The notes: generated by a model not told the origin, from the letters alone. A DNA stretch of 64,000 bases from UBA2991 sp963422605 (GCA_963422605.2 CAXXUF010000002.1:1550001-1614000), one strand, 5' to 3'; shown: positions 25,301-33,078, counted from the stretch's first letter. Numbers and translations are program-made.

Positions 25301-26064
25301 GCGCGCACGGCCGCCGCCGCCCGCGATTGCCGCCGCCGGTACCAGAAGTAGAGCGCGCTCAGGAACACGCCCGCAACCCAGACCCCCCCGATGGCCAGCG
25401 TGATGCGGAAGTCGCGCCCGAGGCTGTCCCCCGCCACCACTGCCACCACCGTTGGCGTGAGCATCCCCAGGAAGCTGAACGCGAAGAAGCGCCAGAACGA
25501 GATCGCCGTCAGTCCCGCAAGGAAGCTGATCCAGTCGAAGTTGACGACCGGCAGCATGCGTGCCCAGAAGATGAGACGCCCGCCCATGCGGAGCGTGAGG
25601 TCGTCCAGCTGGGCCGCCGCCTTGCTGCCCACGAGCCGCGGCAGGTGCCGCCGCCCCAGCCGCCGCGCTACCCAGAACGCCATCGCCGATCCCCACATCA
25701 TCCCTGCCATCGAGTAGACGCTTCCCAGCACCGGGCCCCAGACCAGCCCCGCCGCGATGAAGATGGGCGCGTTCGGGATTGGTGCGAACAATACGGAGAA
25801 GGCCATCACCGCCATGAACACGATCGGTCCCCACACGCCCCATGTCTCCACGCGGTCGCGCAGCGGCTCGGCGTCGAACTCCAGCGAGACGCCGAAGACC
25901 CCCGAGGCGATGAAGTAGGCCCCCACGAGCGCCGCGAACACGCCCGCGAGTCCGACGAGTACGCGCCCCTGCAGGAGCAGCGGCGTCTCCTCCCCGGCAT
26001 CCACGAAGTCGCTGACGCTCGGCCGGCGTAGCGTGTGCTCCGGGCTCCCCTCAGACATGCTCAT
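25297..26064 (-). CDS. TVP38/TMEM64 (VTT, DedA-like) membrane protein
   Basis: 255 residues with about five or six membrane segments. The VTT-domain hallmarks are visible: FAPIPNAPIFIAAGLVWG with re-entrant Pro residues, then GSAMAFWVARRLGR, and LPVVNFDWISFLAGLT. The family includes lipid scramblases and transporters. It could work with the neighbouring cdsA/uppS lipid genes (same strand, 137 bases away), but a hairpin in between suggests a separate transcript. The stop is shared with the SDR gene in a CTAG palindrome. Confidence 0.85.
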   Translation of the reverse strand: MSMSEGSPEHTLRRPSVSDFVDAGEETPLLLQGRVLVGLAGVFAALVGAYFIASGVFGVSLEFDAEPLRDRVETWGVWGPIVFMAVMAFSVLFAPIPNAPIFIAAGLVWGPVLGSVYSMAGMMWGSAMAFWVARRLGRRHLPRLVGSKAAAQLDDLTLRMGGRLIFWARMLPVVNFDWISFLAGLTAISFWRFFAFSFLGMLTPTVVAVVAGDSLGRDFRITLAIGGVWVAGVFLSALYFWYRRRQSRAAAAVRA

Positions 26065-26148
26065 CGCCCCATGTGCCTGCCTCCGCGCGGCGGATGCCCC
26101 GGCTCGATCGCTCCGGTGACCGGCGGCACGAGTACTATCTTAGCCGAG

Positions 26149-26164
26149 CTGTCCGAACGGACAG
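26149..26164 (-). other. Inverted repeat between cdsA and the VTT gene
   Basis: CTGTCC-GAAC-GGACAG is a 6-bp perfect stem with a four-base loop, 37 bases after the cdsA stop. On the minus strand no U-run follows, so it may be a weak terminator or 3'-stabilising hairpin for the rpsB-cdsA transcript, or an operator for the VTT gene. Confidence 0.35.
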
Positions 26165-26200
26165 GATCACTCGCAGTCTCGCTCTCCGCCGGCGCGGATG

Positions 26201-27004
26201 TCAGCCGAAGTTCGCGACCAGGTACACGATCGGTGCTACGAACACGATTGAGTCGAGCCGGTCGAGCAGCCCGCCGTGGCCGGGCAGGAGCCCCGAGGAG
26301 TCCTTGATGTCGACGCGGCGCTTCATCCAGCTCTCGAACAGGTCGCCCGCCTGCGCCGCCACGCCCAGGGCGAGGCCGAGCCCCACGATCGCGCCCGCTC
26401 CCAGCCCGAGATTGAGCAGCGGCGCGAGCACTCCGACGGCGAGCAGGGCGCCCCCGATCCCTCCGGCGGCGCCCTCCCACGTCTTCCGCGGGCTGATCCG
26501 CGGCGCGAGCTTGTGCCGCCCGATGAGCGACCCTGTCGCGTAGGCGCCGGTGTCTACCGTGAACGTCGCGAGCACCAGCAGGAGTACCCAGTCGCGGCCC
26601 TGGTCCAGGTCACGCGCGAGCACCACCGTGGAAAAGATGATCCCCGGGTAGATGATCGCCCAGCCCAGAACGCGCAATGGCTTGCGCGGGCCAAAAGCGT
26701 TCGTGCGGGCGTACCCTGCCCCCAGAAAGAGGAGAGCCAGCACGGCCCCCGCCACGAGGAAGCGTTCGTCGGCGTGTGCTCCTGCCACCACGATCGCGGG
26801 CGCAACGAGCCCGGGACCCAGCGGCGCTACCGCGCGGTACGGCTGTCCCGGAAGCAGCCACGCATGAGCGAACTCCACCGTTGCCCCGAGCGTGATCACG
26901 CCCGCCACGATCGCGAAGGGCCACCCGCCCGCATAGATCACGAGCAGCAGGGCGGGCACGCCCACCGCGGCTGTGGCGAGACGCAGCGCGAGGTCGCGGG
27001 GCAT
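26201..27004 (-). CDS. cdsA: Phosphatidate cytidylyltransferase
   Basis: Makes CDP-diacylglycerol from phosphatidic acid and CTP in the membrane, the donor for the CDP-alcohol phosphotransferase at 5.2-5.9 kb. 267 residues with about eight hydrophobic segments. The family signature is complete: SWMKRRVDIKDSSG, then LPGHGGLLDRLDS. It lies six bases after uppS and closes the rpsB operon; the usual next gene, dxr, is not present here. Confidence 0.94.
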   Translation of the reverse strand: MPRDLALRLATAAVGVPALLLVIYAGGWPFAIVAGVITLGATVEFAHAWLLPGQPYRAVAPLGPGLVAPAIVVAGAHADERFLVAGAVLALLFLGAGYARTNAFGPRKPLRVLGWAIIYPGIIFSTVVLARDLDQGRDWVLLLVLATFTVDTGAYATGSLIGRHKLAPRISPRKTWEGAAGGIGGALLAVGVLAPLLNLGLGAGAIVGLGLALGVAAQAGDLFESWMKRRVDIKDSSGLLPGHGGLLDRLDSIVFVAPIVYLVANFG

Positions 27005-27009
27005 GCTCG

Positions 27010-27813
27010 CTAGCCGTCCGTGAACGCGTTGAGGTCCTCGGTCGGGAGTGCGCCGAACTTCCGCTTGCGTCGGCCGTACTCGGCCAGCGCCAGGTCGATA
27101 TCCTCGCGTCCGAAGTCGGGCCAGCAGGTGGAGGTGAAGTACAGCTCGGCGTAGGCGCTCTGCCAGAGCAGGAAGTTCGAGATACGCTGCTCGCCCGCCG
27201 TGCGGATCAGCAGATCCGGGTCGGGCAGCCCGCCCGTGAACAGGTGCGCCGCTACCAGCCGTTCGTCGATCGCCTCGGGCGCGACGCCCGCCTCCGCGAT
27301 GCGGCGCACGGCGGTCACGATCTCGTCGCGCCCGCCGTAGCTGAAGCAGATGTTCAGCATCAGGCGGTCGTTCCCGCGGGTCAGCTCGACCGCCTGCCGG
27401 ACTCGCTCCTGGAGCTTTGCCGGCAGCTTCTCCAGGTGGCCGAAGTGGCGCAGCCGCACGTTGTTCCGGTGCAGGTTCGCCGTCTCCCGCTGGAGGAAGC
27501 GGTCGACCAGCCGGAAAATCACGGAGACTTCGCTCCGCGGTCGGCTCCAGTTCTCCGTGGAGAAGGCGAAGAGCGTGATGTAGCGCACGTCGTGCTCGGC
27601 GAAGCGCTCAATCAGCCGCCGGATGTTCTCCGAGCCGGCGCGGTGCCCCGCCGCCCGCGGCAGACCCCGCTCCGTGGCCCAGCGCCCGTTCCCGTCCATG
27701 ATGATGGCCACGTGGCTGGGCACGCGCCCGCCCGTCAGCGGCGAGATGCGATCGCCGCCCGCGTCCGTTTCGGGTTTGACTGCCGCCCGCTCCCGCGTCG
27801 CCTCAGATATCAA
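27010..27813 (-). CDS. uppS: Isoprenyl transferase (undecaprenyl diphosphate synthase)
   Basis: Cis-prenyltransferase making the undecaprenyl carrier for cell-wall and glycan synthesis. 267 residues. Motifs: IIMDGNGRWA, AGHRAG, TLFAFSTENW, FSYGGRDEI and PDLLIRTAGEQRISNFLLWQ, all intact. The TTG at 27813 overlaps the frr stop by eleven bases; a GTG nearer the first motif (Val-Pro-Ser-His) is an alternative that would drop a non-conserved ~30-residue N-terminal tail. Confidence 0.94.
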   Translation of the reverse strand: MISEATRERAAVKPETDAGGDRISPLTGGRVPSHVAIIMDGNGRWATERGLPRAAGHRAGSENIRRLIERFAEHDVRYITLFAFSTENWSRPRSEVSVIFRLVDRFLQRETANLHRNNVRLRHFGHLEKLPAKLQERVRQAVELTRGNDRLMLNICFSYGGRDEIVTAVRRIAEAGVAPEAIDERLVAAHLFTGGLPDPDLLIRTAGEQRISNFLLWQSAYAELYFTSTCWPDFGREDIDLALAEYGRRKRKFGALPTEDLNAFTDG

Positions 27814-28366
27814 GCAGTTCCTCCTCCTTGCGCTTCCCCTCCTCGTCGATCATCTCGATGTGCGCGTCGGTTATCTTCTGCAGGTCGTGCTCATACTGGA
27901 ACAGGTCGTCCTGCGTCAGGTCGCCCGTGCGTTCGCCCTTGCGCAGGTCGTCGTGCGCGTGCCGCCGCACGTTACGGGCAGCGACGCGTGCGTCCTCCGC
28001 CTTTTGGTGGACCAGGCGCACGAACTCGCGACGGCGCTCCTCTGTGAGCTGGGGGATGGGAAGCCGGACGAGCTGTCCGTCGATGCTCGGGTTCAGCCCG
28101 AGGTCGGAAGTCTGAATCGCCTTCACGACCGGCTGTACCGCTCCCGCGTCCCAGACATGGACGGCCAGCAGCCGCGCTTCGGGGGCGTTGATCGTGCCGA
28201 GCTGGTTGAGCGGCTGCGTCTGGCCGTAATGTTCCACTGCCAGGTTTTCGATGAGGCTGGGGTGGGCGCGGCCCGTGCGCACGCTCGCCAGTTCACGCCG
28301 GAACGCCTCCACTGCCCCATCCATGCGCTCTTCCGCATCGAGCATGATCTCGTCCGCGTCGGCCAT
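27803..28366 (-). CDS. frr: Ribosome recycling factor
   Basis: Splits post-termination ribosomes together with EF-G. 187 residues, the normal length. The family's RTGRAHP motif near residue 30 and HVWDAGAVQPVVKAIQTSDL in the first half are followed by the helical RRREFVRLVHQKAEDARVAA region. Starts 16 bases after pyrH in the conserved order rpsB-tsf-pyrH-frr-uppS-cdsA. Confidence 0.96.
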   Translation of the reverse strand: MADADEIMLDAEERMDGAVEAFRRELASVRTGRAHPSLIENLAVEHYGQTQPLNQLGTINAPEARLLAVHVWDAGAVQPVVKAIQTSDLGLNPSIDGQLVRLPIPQLTEERRREFVRLVHQKAEDARVAARNVRRHAHDDLRKGERTGDLTQDDLFQYEHDLQKITDAHIEMIDEEGKRKEEELLDI

Positions 28367-28382
28367 CGCTCTCTCCCCCGCG

Positions 28383-29129
28383 CTAGCCCGTGCGGGCGGG
28401 TTCGGCGGGCGCTTCGGCGCTCACCGTCGTTCCGAGGCGCTCGCCGTGGAGCGCACGGTACACGCTCTCGCCCGCTCGTACGTCGAAGACCACGATCGGG
28501 AGCTCGTGCTCCATGCAGAGGCTGAGGGCCGTGCTGTCCATGACCTGCAACCGGCGCTGGATCGCATCCAGATGGCTCAGGCGCGCGAAACGGGTCGCCC
28601 CCGGCGATTTCGCGGGATCGGCGTCGTACACCCCGTCGACGCCGTTCTTCGCCATCAGCAGGGTCTCGCACTCGACCTCGATGGCGCGCAGGGCGGCGGC
28701 GGTGTCGGTCGTCATGAAGGGGTTGCCGGTTCCCGCCGCGAACACCACGATGCGTCCCTTCTCCAGGTGCCGGATCGCCCGGCGGCGGATGTATGGCTCC
28801 GCGATCTGCGCCATCGGCAGCGCCGACTGTGTGCGTACCTCGGCGCCTGCGTGTCCGAGCGCGTCCTGCAGCGCGAGCGCGTTCATCATCGTGCTCAGCA
28901 TGCCCGCGTAGTCTGCCGTGGCGCGGTCCATACCCCGCTCGGCGGCGGCTTGGCCGCGCCAGAAGTTGCCGCCCCCAACCACGATCGCGACCTCGATCCC
29001 TTCGGACGAGGCGCGCGCGAGCTGTCCGGCGAGATCGCTGATGGCGCGGTGGTCGATGCCGAACTCGTGGTCGCCCATGAGGGCCTCGCCGCTCAGCTTC
29101 ACGAGCGCGCGCCGGTAGGCCTCGCCCAC
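28383..29129 (-). CDS. pyrH: UMP kinase
   Basis: Phosphorylates UMP to UDP; amino-acid-kinase fold, hexameric. 248 residues. Motifs: LVKLSGEALMG, IVVGGGNFWRG, MDRATADYAGMLSTMMNAL and FAAGTGNPFMTTDTAA, all intact. A short Ala/Pro/Glu tail (VSAEAPAEPARTG) extends beyond the usual end. The start at 29129 follows the tsf stop by 13 bases. Confidence 0.96.
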   Translation of the reverse strand: MGEAYRRALVKLSGEALMGDHEFGIDHRAISDLAGQLARASSEGIEVAIVVGGGNFWRGQAAAERGMDRATADYAGMLSTMMNALALQDALGHAGAEVRTQSALPMAQIAEPYIRRRAIRHLEKGRIVVFAAGTGNPFMTTDTAAALRAIEVECETLLMAKNGVDGVYDADPAKSPGATRFARLSHLDAIQRRLQVMDSTALSLCMEHELPIVVFDVRAGESVYRALHGERLGTTVSAEAPAEPARTG

Positions 29130-29142
29130 GCCTGCTTCCCCC

Positions 29143-29655
29143 TCAGGATCCCAGTGCGAAGCGCGCGAAGCGCCGGATGCGGATGTTCTCCCCAGTCTTC
29201 GCCATCGCCTCCTGAACGAGCTCGCCGACTGTCTTCGAAGCGTCTTTCACCCACGGCTGGCTCAGCAGCGCAACCTCCTCGTCCGCGCCCTCCACGTCAG
29301 GCTGGCTGGCGCGTTCTTTGGGCGAGATCATGGCGGGGGCCATGGCCGCGACCTGCATCGCGACCTCGTGCACGAGGCTGCGGAACTCGTCCGTATTTGC
29401 CACGAAGTCCGTCTCGCAGTTCACCTCCACGAGCGCGCCGATGCGCCCGCCCGCGTGGATGTACGTATCGATGACGCCCTGGCCCGTTTCGCGCTCGGCG
29501 CGTTTGGCGGCAGCTGCCAGCCCCCGCTCCCGCAGGATAGCCGCTGCCTGGTCCATGTCGCCGTCCGCCTCTTCGAGGGCGCGCTTTGCGTCCATCACGC
29601 CGGCGCCGCTCGCGTCGCGCAGTACTTTCACCATTGCCGTCGAGATCTCAGCCAG
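29143..29655 (-). CDS. tsf: Elongation factor Ts, short form
   Basis: Nucleotide exchange factor for EF-Tu. About 170 residues, a short form like that of Dehalococcoides rather than the ~280 of E. coli. The UBA-like N-terminus has the diagnostic VKVLRDASGAGVMDAKRAL, and NCETDFVANTDEFRSL marks the core. The first ATG (29634) would start inside the conserved N-terminus. Extending seven codons to CTG 29655 restores Ala-Glu-Ile-Ser-Thr-Ala, behind GAGGAG at good spacing, so I use the CTG. It overlaps the rpsB stop by eight bases. Confidence 0.9.
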   Translation of the reverse strand: MAEISTAMVKVLRDASGAGVMDAKRALEEADGDMDQAAAILRERGLAAAAKRAERETGQGVIDTYIHAGGRIGALVEVNCETDFVANTDEFRSLVHEVAMQVAAMAPAMISPKERASQPDVEGADEEVALLSQPWVKDASKTVGELVQEAMAKTGENIRIRRFARFALGS

Positions 29656-30493
29656 TGCTCTGCTCCTCTGCTGTGGCCAGCGCCTTCGGCGCGGGGCTGG
29701 TCGCTGCCGGTGCGGGGCTGGCCTGCGCCGCAGCCATGGCGGATTCCTGCTCGGCTGCGAGCTGCGCCATCTCTTCGCTGTACGCCTCCGCGCCCACGCC
29801 CGCCTCGCGCGCTGCGCGGCCCTCGATCGCGCCGTCCGCGATCTTGCCCAGGATCAGTTTGATCGCGCGGATGGCGTCGTCGTTGCTCGGGATGGGGTAG
29901 GAAATTGGGTCGGGGTCACAGTTCGTATCGACAAGCGAGACGATCGGGATGCCCAGGCGGTCGCACTCGGCGACCGCGATCGCCTCCTTCATCGTGTCGA
30001 TGACGAAGACCGCCCGGGGCAGGCGGTCGAGATACTTGATGCCGCCGAAGTAGTGGTTCAGCCGCTCGATCTCGTTGGCGATGTCGATCTGCTCCTTCTT
30101 CGCGCGCCGCGCGAACTCGCCGCGCTCGGTGCGCTCCTCCAGGTCGCGCAGGTGGCGGATGCGCGACTGGATCGTGCGGAAGTTGGTGAGCGTGCCACCG
30201 AGCCAGCGGTTGTTGACGTACGGAAGCCCGGAGCGCTGCGCCTCCAGCTCGACCGTTTCGCGGGCCTGCTTCTTCGTGCCGATGATGAGCACGTCATTGC
30301 CGCCGGCCACCACCTCGCGCACGAAGTCGATCGCCTGGTCGAGGCGCTTGACCGTCTGCTGCAGGTCGATGATGTGGATGCCGTTGCGTTCGGTGAAGAT
30401 GAAATGCCGCATCTTCGGGTTCCAGCGCCGCGTCTGGTGGCCGAAGTGCACGCCGGCTTCCAGTAGCTGCTTCATCGTGACGGGCGTGACCAC
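29648..30493 (-). CDS. rpsB: 30S ribosomal protein S2
   Basis: 281 residues including a ~45-residue Ala/Pro-rich C-terminal tail beyond the S2 core. Family motifs: LLEAGVHFGHQTRRWNPKM, RNGIHIIDLQQT, NNRWLGGTLTNF and VDTNCDPDPISYPIPSNDD. The GTG start is at 30493 and the conserved Met-Lys-Gln-Leu-Leu follows six codons later. First gene of the translation/lipid operon; a GC-rich hairpin lies 72 bases upstream. Confidence 0.96.
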   Translation of the reverse strand: MVTPVTMKQLLEAGVHFGHQTRRWNPKMRHFIFTERNGIHIIDLQQTVKRLDQAIDFVREVVAGGNDVLIIGTKKQARETVELEAQRSGLPYVNNRWLGGTLTNFRTIQSRIRHLRDLEERTERGEFARRAKKEQIDIANEIERLNHYFGGIKYLDRLPRAVFVIDTMKEAIAVAECDRLGIPIVSLVDTNCDPDPISYPIPSNDDAIRAIKLILGKIADGAIEGRAAREAGVGAEAYSEEMAQLAAEQESAMAAAQASPAPAATSPAPKALATAEEQSTG

Positions 30494-30564
30494 GGAGTCC
30501 GCCCCCTTCTGCGCGACACAAAGATTTGGCGCAAGCGCCAGACGCCGCGCGCTCGCCCCAGAAT

Positions 30565-30599
30565 AGCGGGCCCCGCCACCTTGCGGAAGGCGGCCCGCT
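30565..30599 (-). terminator. GC-rich hairpin upstream of rpsB
   Basis: AGCGGGCC (30565-30572) pairs perfectly with GGCCCGCT (30592-30599), and inner GCC/GGC pairs extend the stem. Read on the minus strand it comes 17 bases after the preceding hypothetical gene and is followed by ATTCTGG rather than a U-run. It may therefore be a weak terminator for that unit, or a leader structure for rpsB. Confidence 0.4.
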
Positions 30600-30616
30600 T
30601 GCTGCAGGCGGGAATG

Positions 30617-30868
30617 TCAGGCATGCCGCCGGTAGGCCTGATCGTGTGAGCAGTTGTTCCGCAGCCAGACTTCGCTGTTTTCGATGGTGAAGGTGATGCG
30701 CAGCGACTGCGCGCGCGCCTCCTGCAGCCCGTTACGGCCGTAGACCTCGCTCACCCGCACCGAGGCGGCGTTGAGGACGCGCTCCACCTTCCGGAGCGCG
30801 TCGCGAGGGAGGCGCTGGCCATCCGGCCATTCATGTGATTCCCCCCTCCTGCTGCCGCTGATGCTCAT
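30617..30868 (-). CDS. Hypothetical protein, small
   Basis: 83 residues if it starts at ATG 30868. Coding character is clear from PRDALRKVERVLNAASVRV through RAQSLRITFTIENSEVW. The N-terminus is uncertain. A very strong AGGAGG site sits before a different ATG (30832) in another frame, which runs only 27 codons, so the real start may be obscured by an indel. It follows the broken DUF3467-like gene with overlapping ends, suggesting a former two-gene unit. No family recognised. Confidence 0.45.
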   Translation of the reverse strand: MSISGSRRGESHEWPDGQRLPRDALRKVERVLNAASVRVSEVYGRNGLQEARAQSLRITFTIENSEVWLRNNCSHDQAYRRHA

Positions 30869-31162
30869 GCCGCGCAAGATTCTGCTGGAGCACAGCAACG
30901 AATTCACGCATCCGTTGGGCTGATAGACCAACCCGCGCGACTGTCTTTACCGGGGCGAACTCGATTTGCGCAAGTGCCGCCTGCTGTTCTGCCTCGCTCC
31001 CAATGACCGGGAGGTAGGCTGCCTTGGCCAAAGGAGATGATGAACTCAGCATTCAGGTTCTGGGCAATGAGCTGATTGGCGAAGCAGGATCGGTTGGACG
31101 TCCTTGTCGATCCAGATGAGGGGAACAGTGCGCGCCTCTCCGTCAGGCCCGGTAGTCGCCAT
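30831..31162 (-). pseudogene. DUF3467-like protein gene broken by two +1 frameshifts
   Basis: From ATG 31162 (behind GGGAGG) the frame reads PLIWIDKDVQPIL. Skipping one base near 31086 gives FANQLIAQNLNAEFIISFGQ. Skipping one more near 31025 gives AAYLPVIGSEAEQQAAL and then VARVGLSAQRMREFVAVLQQ, ending at 30831. Joined, the protein of ~110 residues has the layout I associate with DUF3467 (Tyr/Phe-Ala-Asn, EF.x.FG, ls...m..f...L..N). Each frame alone ends prematurely. Both lesions are single-base insertions. Confidence 0.55.
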
Positions 31163-31237
31163 TCGGCCCTCCCGTGGGGTCAGGAAGGTAGCACCCACCC
31201 TGCCTGCCTCCCGCGGCGCTCCGCTTTTGCCTCGCGC

Positions 31238-31266
31238 TGGCCACTGTGCGTGCGAGGCGCTATCGT
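31238..31266 (+). promoter_or_regulatory. Putative promoter of the birA leader unit
   Basis: TGGCCA (31238-31243), 17 bases, then TATCGT (31261-31266); each hexamer matches four of six consensus positions. Transcription would begin near 31273, immediately before the strong ribosome site of the 18-codon ORF. It diverges from the broken DUF3467-like gene. Confidence 0.4.
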
Positions 31267-31291
31267 AAATCCCACGAAGGAGGTGATGCGC

Positions 31292-31348
31292 ATGGACGAC
31301 CACAGTTGTAGCCAACCCCATCTAGCGCAGGAGGTGACCTCCTCCTAG
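31292..31348 (+). CDS. 18-codon ORF with near-perfect Shine-Dalgarno (leader peptide candidate)
   Basis: AAGGAGGTGAT at 31277-31287, complementary to nearly the whole anti-Shine-Dalgarno, sits eight bases before ATG 31292. The peptide is MDDHSCSQPHLAQEVTSS, ending TAG at 31348. It has no membrane or lipobox features. The stop lies 21 bases before a rho-independent terminator, and birA starts 86 bases after the stop. This could be a leader peptide for attenuation or a stand-alone micropeptide. Confidence 0.5.
   Translation: MDDHSCSQPHLAQEVTSS
31329..31343 (+). other. Perfect palindrome built from a Shine-Dalgarno sequence
   Basis: AGGAGGT-G-ACCTCCT: seven-base arms around one G, inside the 18-codon ORF. 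In RNA the 5' arm is a ribosome-binding sequence and the 3' arm an anti-Shine-Dalgarno mimic that could also pair with the upstream AAGGAGGT. In DNA it could be a dimeric repressor site. Confidence 0.5.
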
Positions 31349-31369
31349 AAGGAGCGTTGCGTTACGAAC

Positions 31370-31407
31370 GGGGCCTGTGCGGCGTTACGCCGCCGGGCCC
31401 CTTTTTT
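31370..31407 (+). terminator. Rho-independent terminator upstream of birA
   Basis: GGGGCC-TGT-GCGGCG-TTA-CGCCGC-CG-GGCCCC followed by six T (31402-31407). This is a strong two-segment stem with a small asymmetric bulge. It lies between the 18-codon ORF and birA (ATG 31435), so it either ends the small unit or acts as an attenuator. A TTG at 31357, behind AAGGAG, opens a frame running through the hairpin into birA. Confidence 0.8.
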
Positions 31408-31434
31408 GTTCCTGCAGCGGTGCCTCCCCGAGCC

Positions 31435-32214
31435 ATGCCTCACTTTCCCGCTTTCGATCCCGAACGGTTCGCCGCCGCGCTCCACGCCGCTGCCCTGGGA
31501 CGCGACCTGCGCTGCGTGCGCGAGACGCCTTCGACGATGGACCTCGCGCGCACGGCGGCGTTGGAAGGCGCGCCCCATGGCACCCTCATCCTGGCGGAGA
31601 CGCAGACGGCCGGGCGCGGCCGCCGCGGACGCGGCTTCTTCAGCCCCCCCGGCGGCAGCCTCTACTTCACCCTCATCCTGCGGCCCTCCCCCGGGGACTA
31701 CGCCCGTCTGCCGCTCGCCGTGCCGGTCGCCGTCTGCCGAGCCTGCGCGCTCGAGGGCGTTCCTGCACGCATCAAGTGGCCGAACGATATCTGGGTGGGC
31801 GAGCGCAAGCTGAGCGGCATGCTCATCGACGGCGAGGCCAGCCCCGCCGGGCTCATCGCCTACGTGGGGGTCGGCGTCAACGTCAATGCCGACCCCACTG
31901 CCGACCCCGCCCTGCGCGAGAGCGCCACCAGCCTCGGACGTGAGCTCGGGCGTGAGGTCGCGCGTGAGGCGCTCCTCGCGCGCGTCTGCGATGAGCTCGA
32001 GGCAGCGTTCGTCGCGCGCGAGGGTGCACTCGCCTGCGACTACCGCCAGCGGAGCCTCGTGCTCGGGCGCTGCGTCACGGTCGAGGGTTCCGGCGACGCC
32101 TACGAAGCGCTGGCGGTCGGCATTACCGCCGCTGGCGCGCTCGTGGTCGAGCGCGTCAGCGGCGAGCGCACCACCGTGCTCGCCGCTGACGTCTCGGTCC
32201 GTCCGGCTGTCTGA
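31435..32214 (+). CDS. birA: Biotin--[acetyl-CoA-carboxylase] ligase
   Basis: Attaches biotin to carboxylase carrier domains. 259 residues, monofunctional: no N-terminal helix-turn-helix, so not a repressor. The biotinoyl-AMP loop is GRGRRGRGFFSPPGGSLYF, then IKWPNDIWVGERKLSGML, followed by a C-terminal SH3-like domain. I chose ATG 31435 because the 26 in-frame codons upstream are the terminator and leader read through. Convergent with the slipin gene, 21 bases between stops. Confidence 0.93.
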   Translation: MPHFPAFDPERFAAALHAAALGRDLRCVRETPSTMDLARTAALEGAPHGTLILAETQTAGRGRRGRGFFSPPGGSLYFTLILRPSPGDYARLPLAVPVAVCRACALEGVPARIKWPNDIWVGERKLSGMLIDGEASPAGLIAYVGVGVNVNADPTADPALRESATSLGRELGREVAREALLARVCDELEAAFVAREGALACDYRQRSLVLGRCVTVEGSGDAYEALAVGITAAGALVVERVSGERTTVLAADVSVRPAV

Positions 32215-32235
32215 TCGCGAGCGGCGTCAGGGGCG

Positions 32236-33078
32236 CTAGACGTCGTCGTCGTCGTCGTGGTCCGTATCGATGAACATGCGGATGAGGTCCATCGGCAGCG
32301 GGAAGACGATTGTCGAGCTGTTCTCGACGGAGATTTCGGAGAGCGTCTGCAGGTAGCGCAGCTGGAGCGTGGTGGGTTCGCGCGCCATCACCTCAGCCGC
32401 TTCCCGCAGCCGCTCGCTTGCCTGGAACTCGCCATCCGCGGCGATGATCTTCGCACGCCGTTCGCGCTCGGCCTCGGCCTGCGCCGCCATCGCGCGCTGC
32501 ATCGTCGACGGTAGCTCCACGTCCTTCACTTCAACGGTGCTGACCTTGATGCCCCAGGGCTCGGTCTCCTCGTCGATGATCTTCTGCAGCTCCTGGTTCA
32601 CCTCCTCGCGCTGCGAGAGCAGGCCGTCGAGGTCGGTTTGGCCCATCACCGAGCGGAGCGTCGTCTGCGAGATCTGCGAGGTTGCGCGGACGAAGTCGAG
32701 AATGCGCACGACCGCTGCCGTCGGCTCTACCACGCGGAAGTAGACGACCGCGTTCACCTTCACCGTCACGTTGTCGCGGGTGATCGCCTCCTGCGAGGGC
32801 ACATCGAGCGTGATCGTGCGCAGGTCGACCTTCACCATGCGGTCGATGAAGGGCAGCAGCACGAAGAGACCGGGCCCCTTCGCCCCCGTCAGGCGGCCCA
32901 GCCGGAAGATCACACCCCGTTCGTACTCGGCGACCACGCGGATCTGGAATGGCAGGAGCGGGATCAGCAGGATCGCGCTCAGCCCCAGCAGGAATATACG
33001 GATGATGCTGGCAAGGAGACTGCTCGGCGGTTCCTCCGCTATCTCCTCCGGCTGTGGTGGTGGCTGTTGCTGCGTCAT
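32236..33078 (-). CDS. SPFH-domain membrane protein (slipin / stomatin-like)
   Basis: 280 residues. A Pro-rich N-terminus is followed by one hydrophobic hairpin (IIRIFLLGLSAILLIPLLPF), then the SPFH/band-7 domain (EYERGVIFRLGRL, GPGLFVLLPFIDRM, QEAITRDNVTVKVNAVVYF), a coiled-coil region rich in Ala/Glu/Arg (QAEAERERRAKI), and an Asp-rich end. It forms membrane scaffold oligomers. The ATG overlaps the nfeD stop by four bases; this pairing is a conserved operon in which the NfeD-type protease is thought to act on the stomatin. Confidence 0.92.
   Translation of the reverse strand: MTQQQPPPQPEEIAEEPPSSLLASIIRIFLLGLSAILLIPLLPFQIRVVAEYERGVIFRLGRLTGAKGPGLFVLLPFIDRMVKVDLRTITLDVPSQEAITRDNVTVKVNAVVYFRVVEPTAAVVRILDFVRATSQISQTTLRSVMGQTDLDGLLSQREEVNQELQKIIDEETEPWGIKVSTVEVKDVELPSTMQRAMAAQAEAERERRAKIIAADGEFQASERLREAAEVMAREPTTLQLRYLQTLSEISVENSSTIVFPLPMDLIRMFIDTDHDDDDDV

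Noticed and set aside
31273..31435. T-box or known riboswitch before birA
   Set aside because: No T-box sequence (the conserved AGGGTGGNACCGCG) and no pattern of a known riboswitch class; only the terminator and palindrome can be supported.
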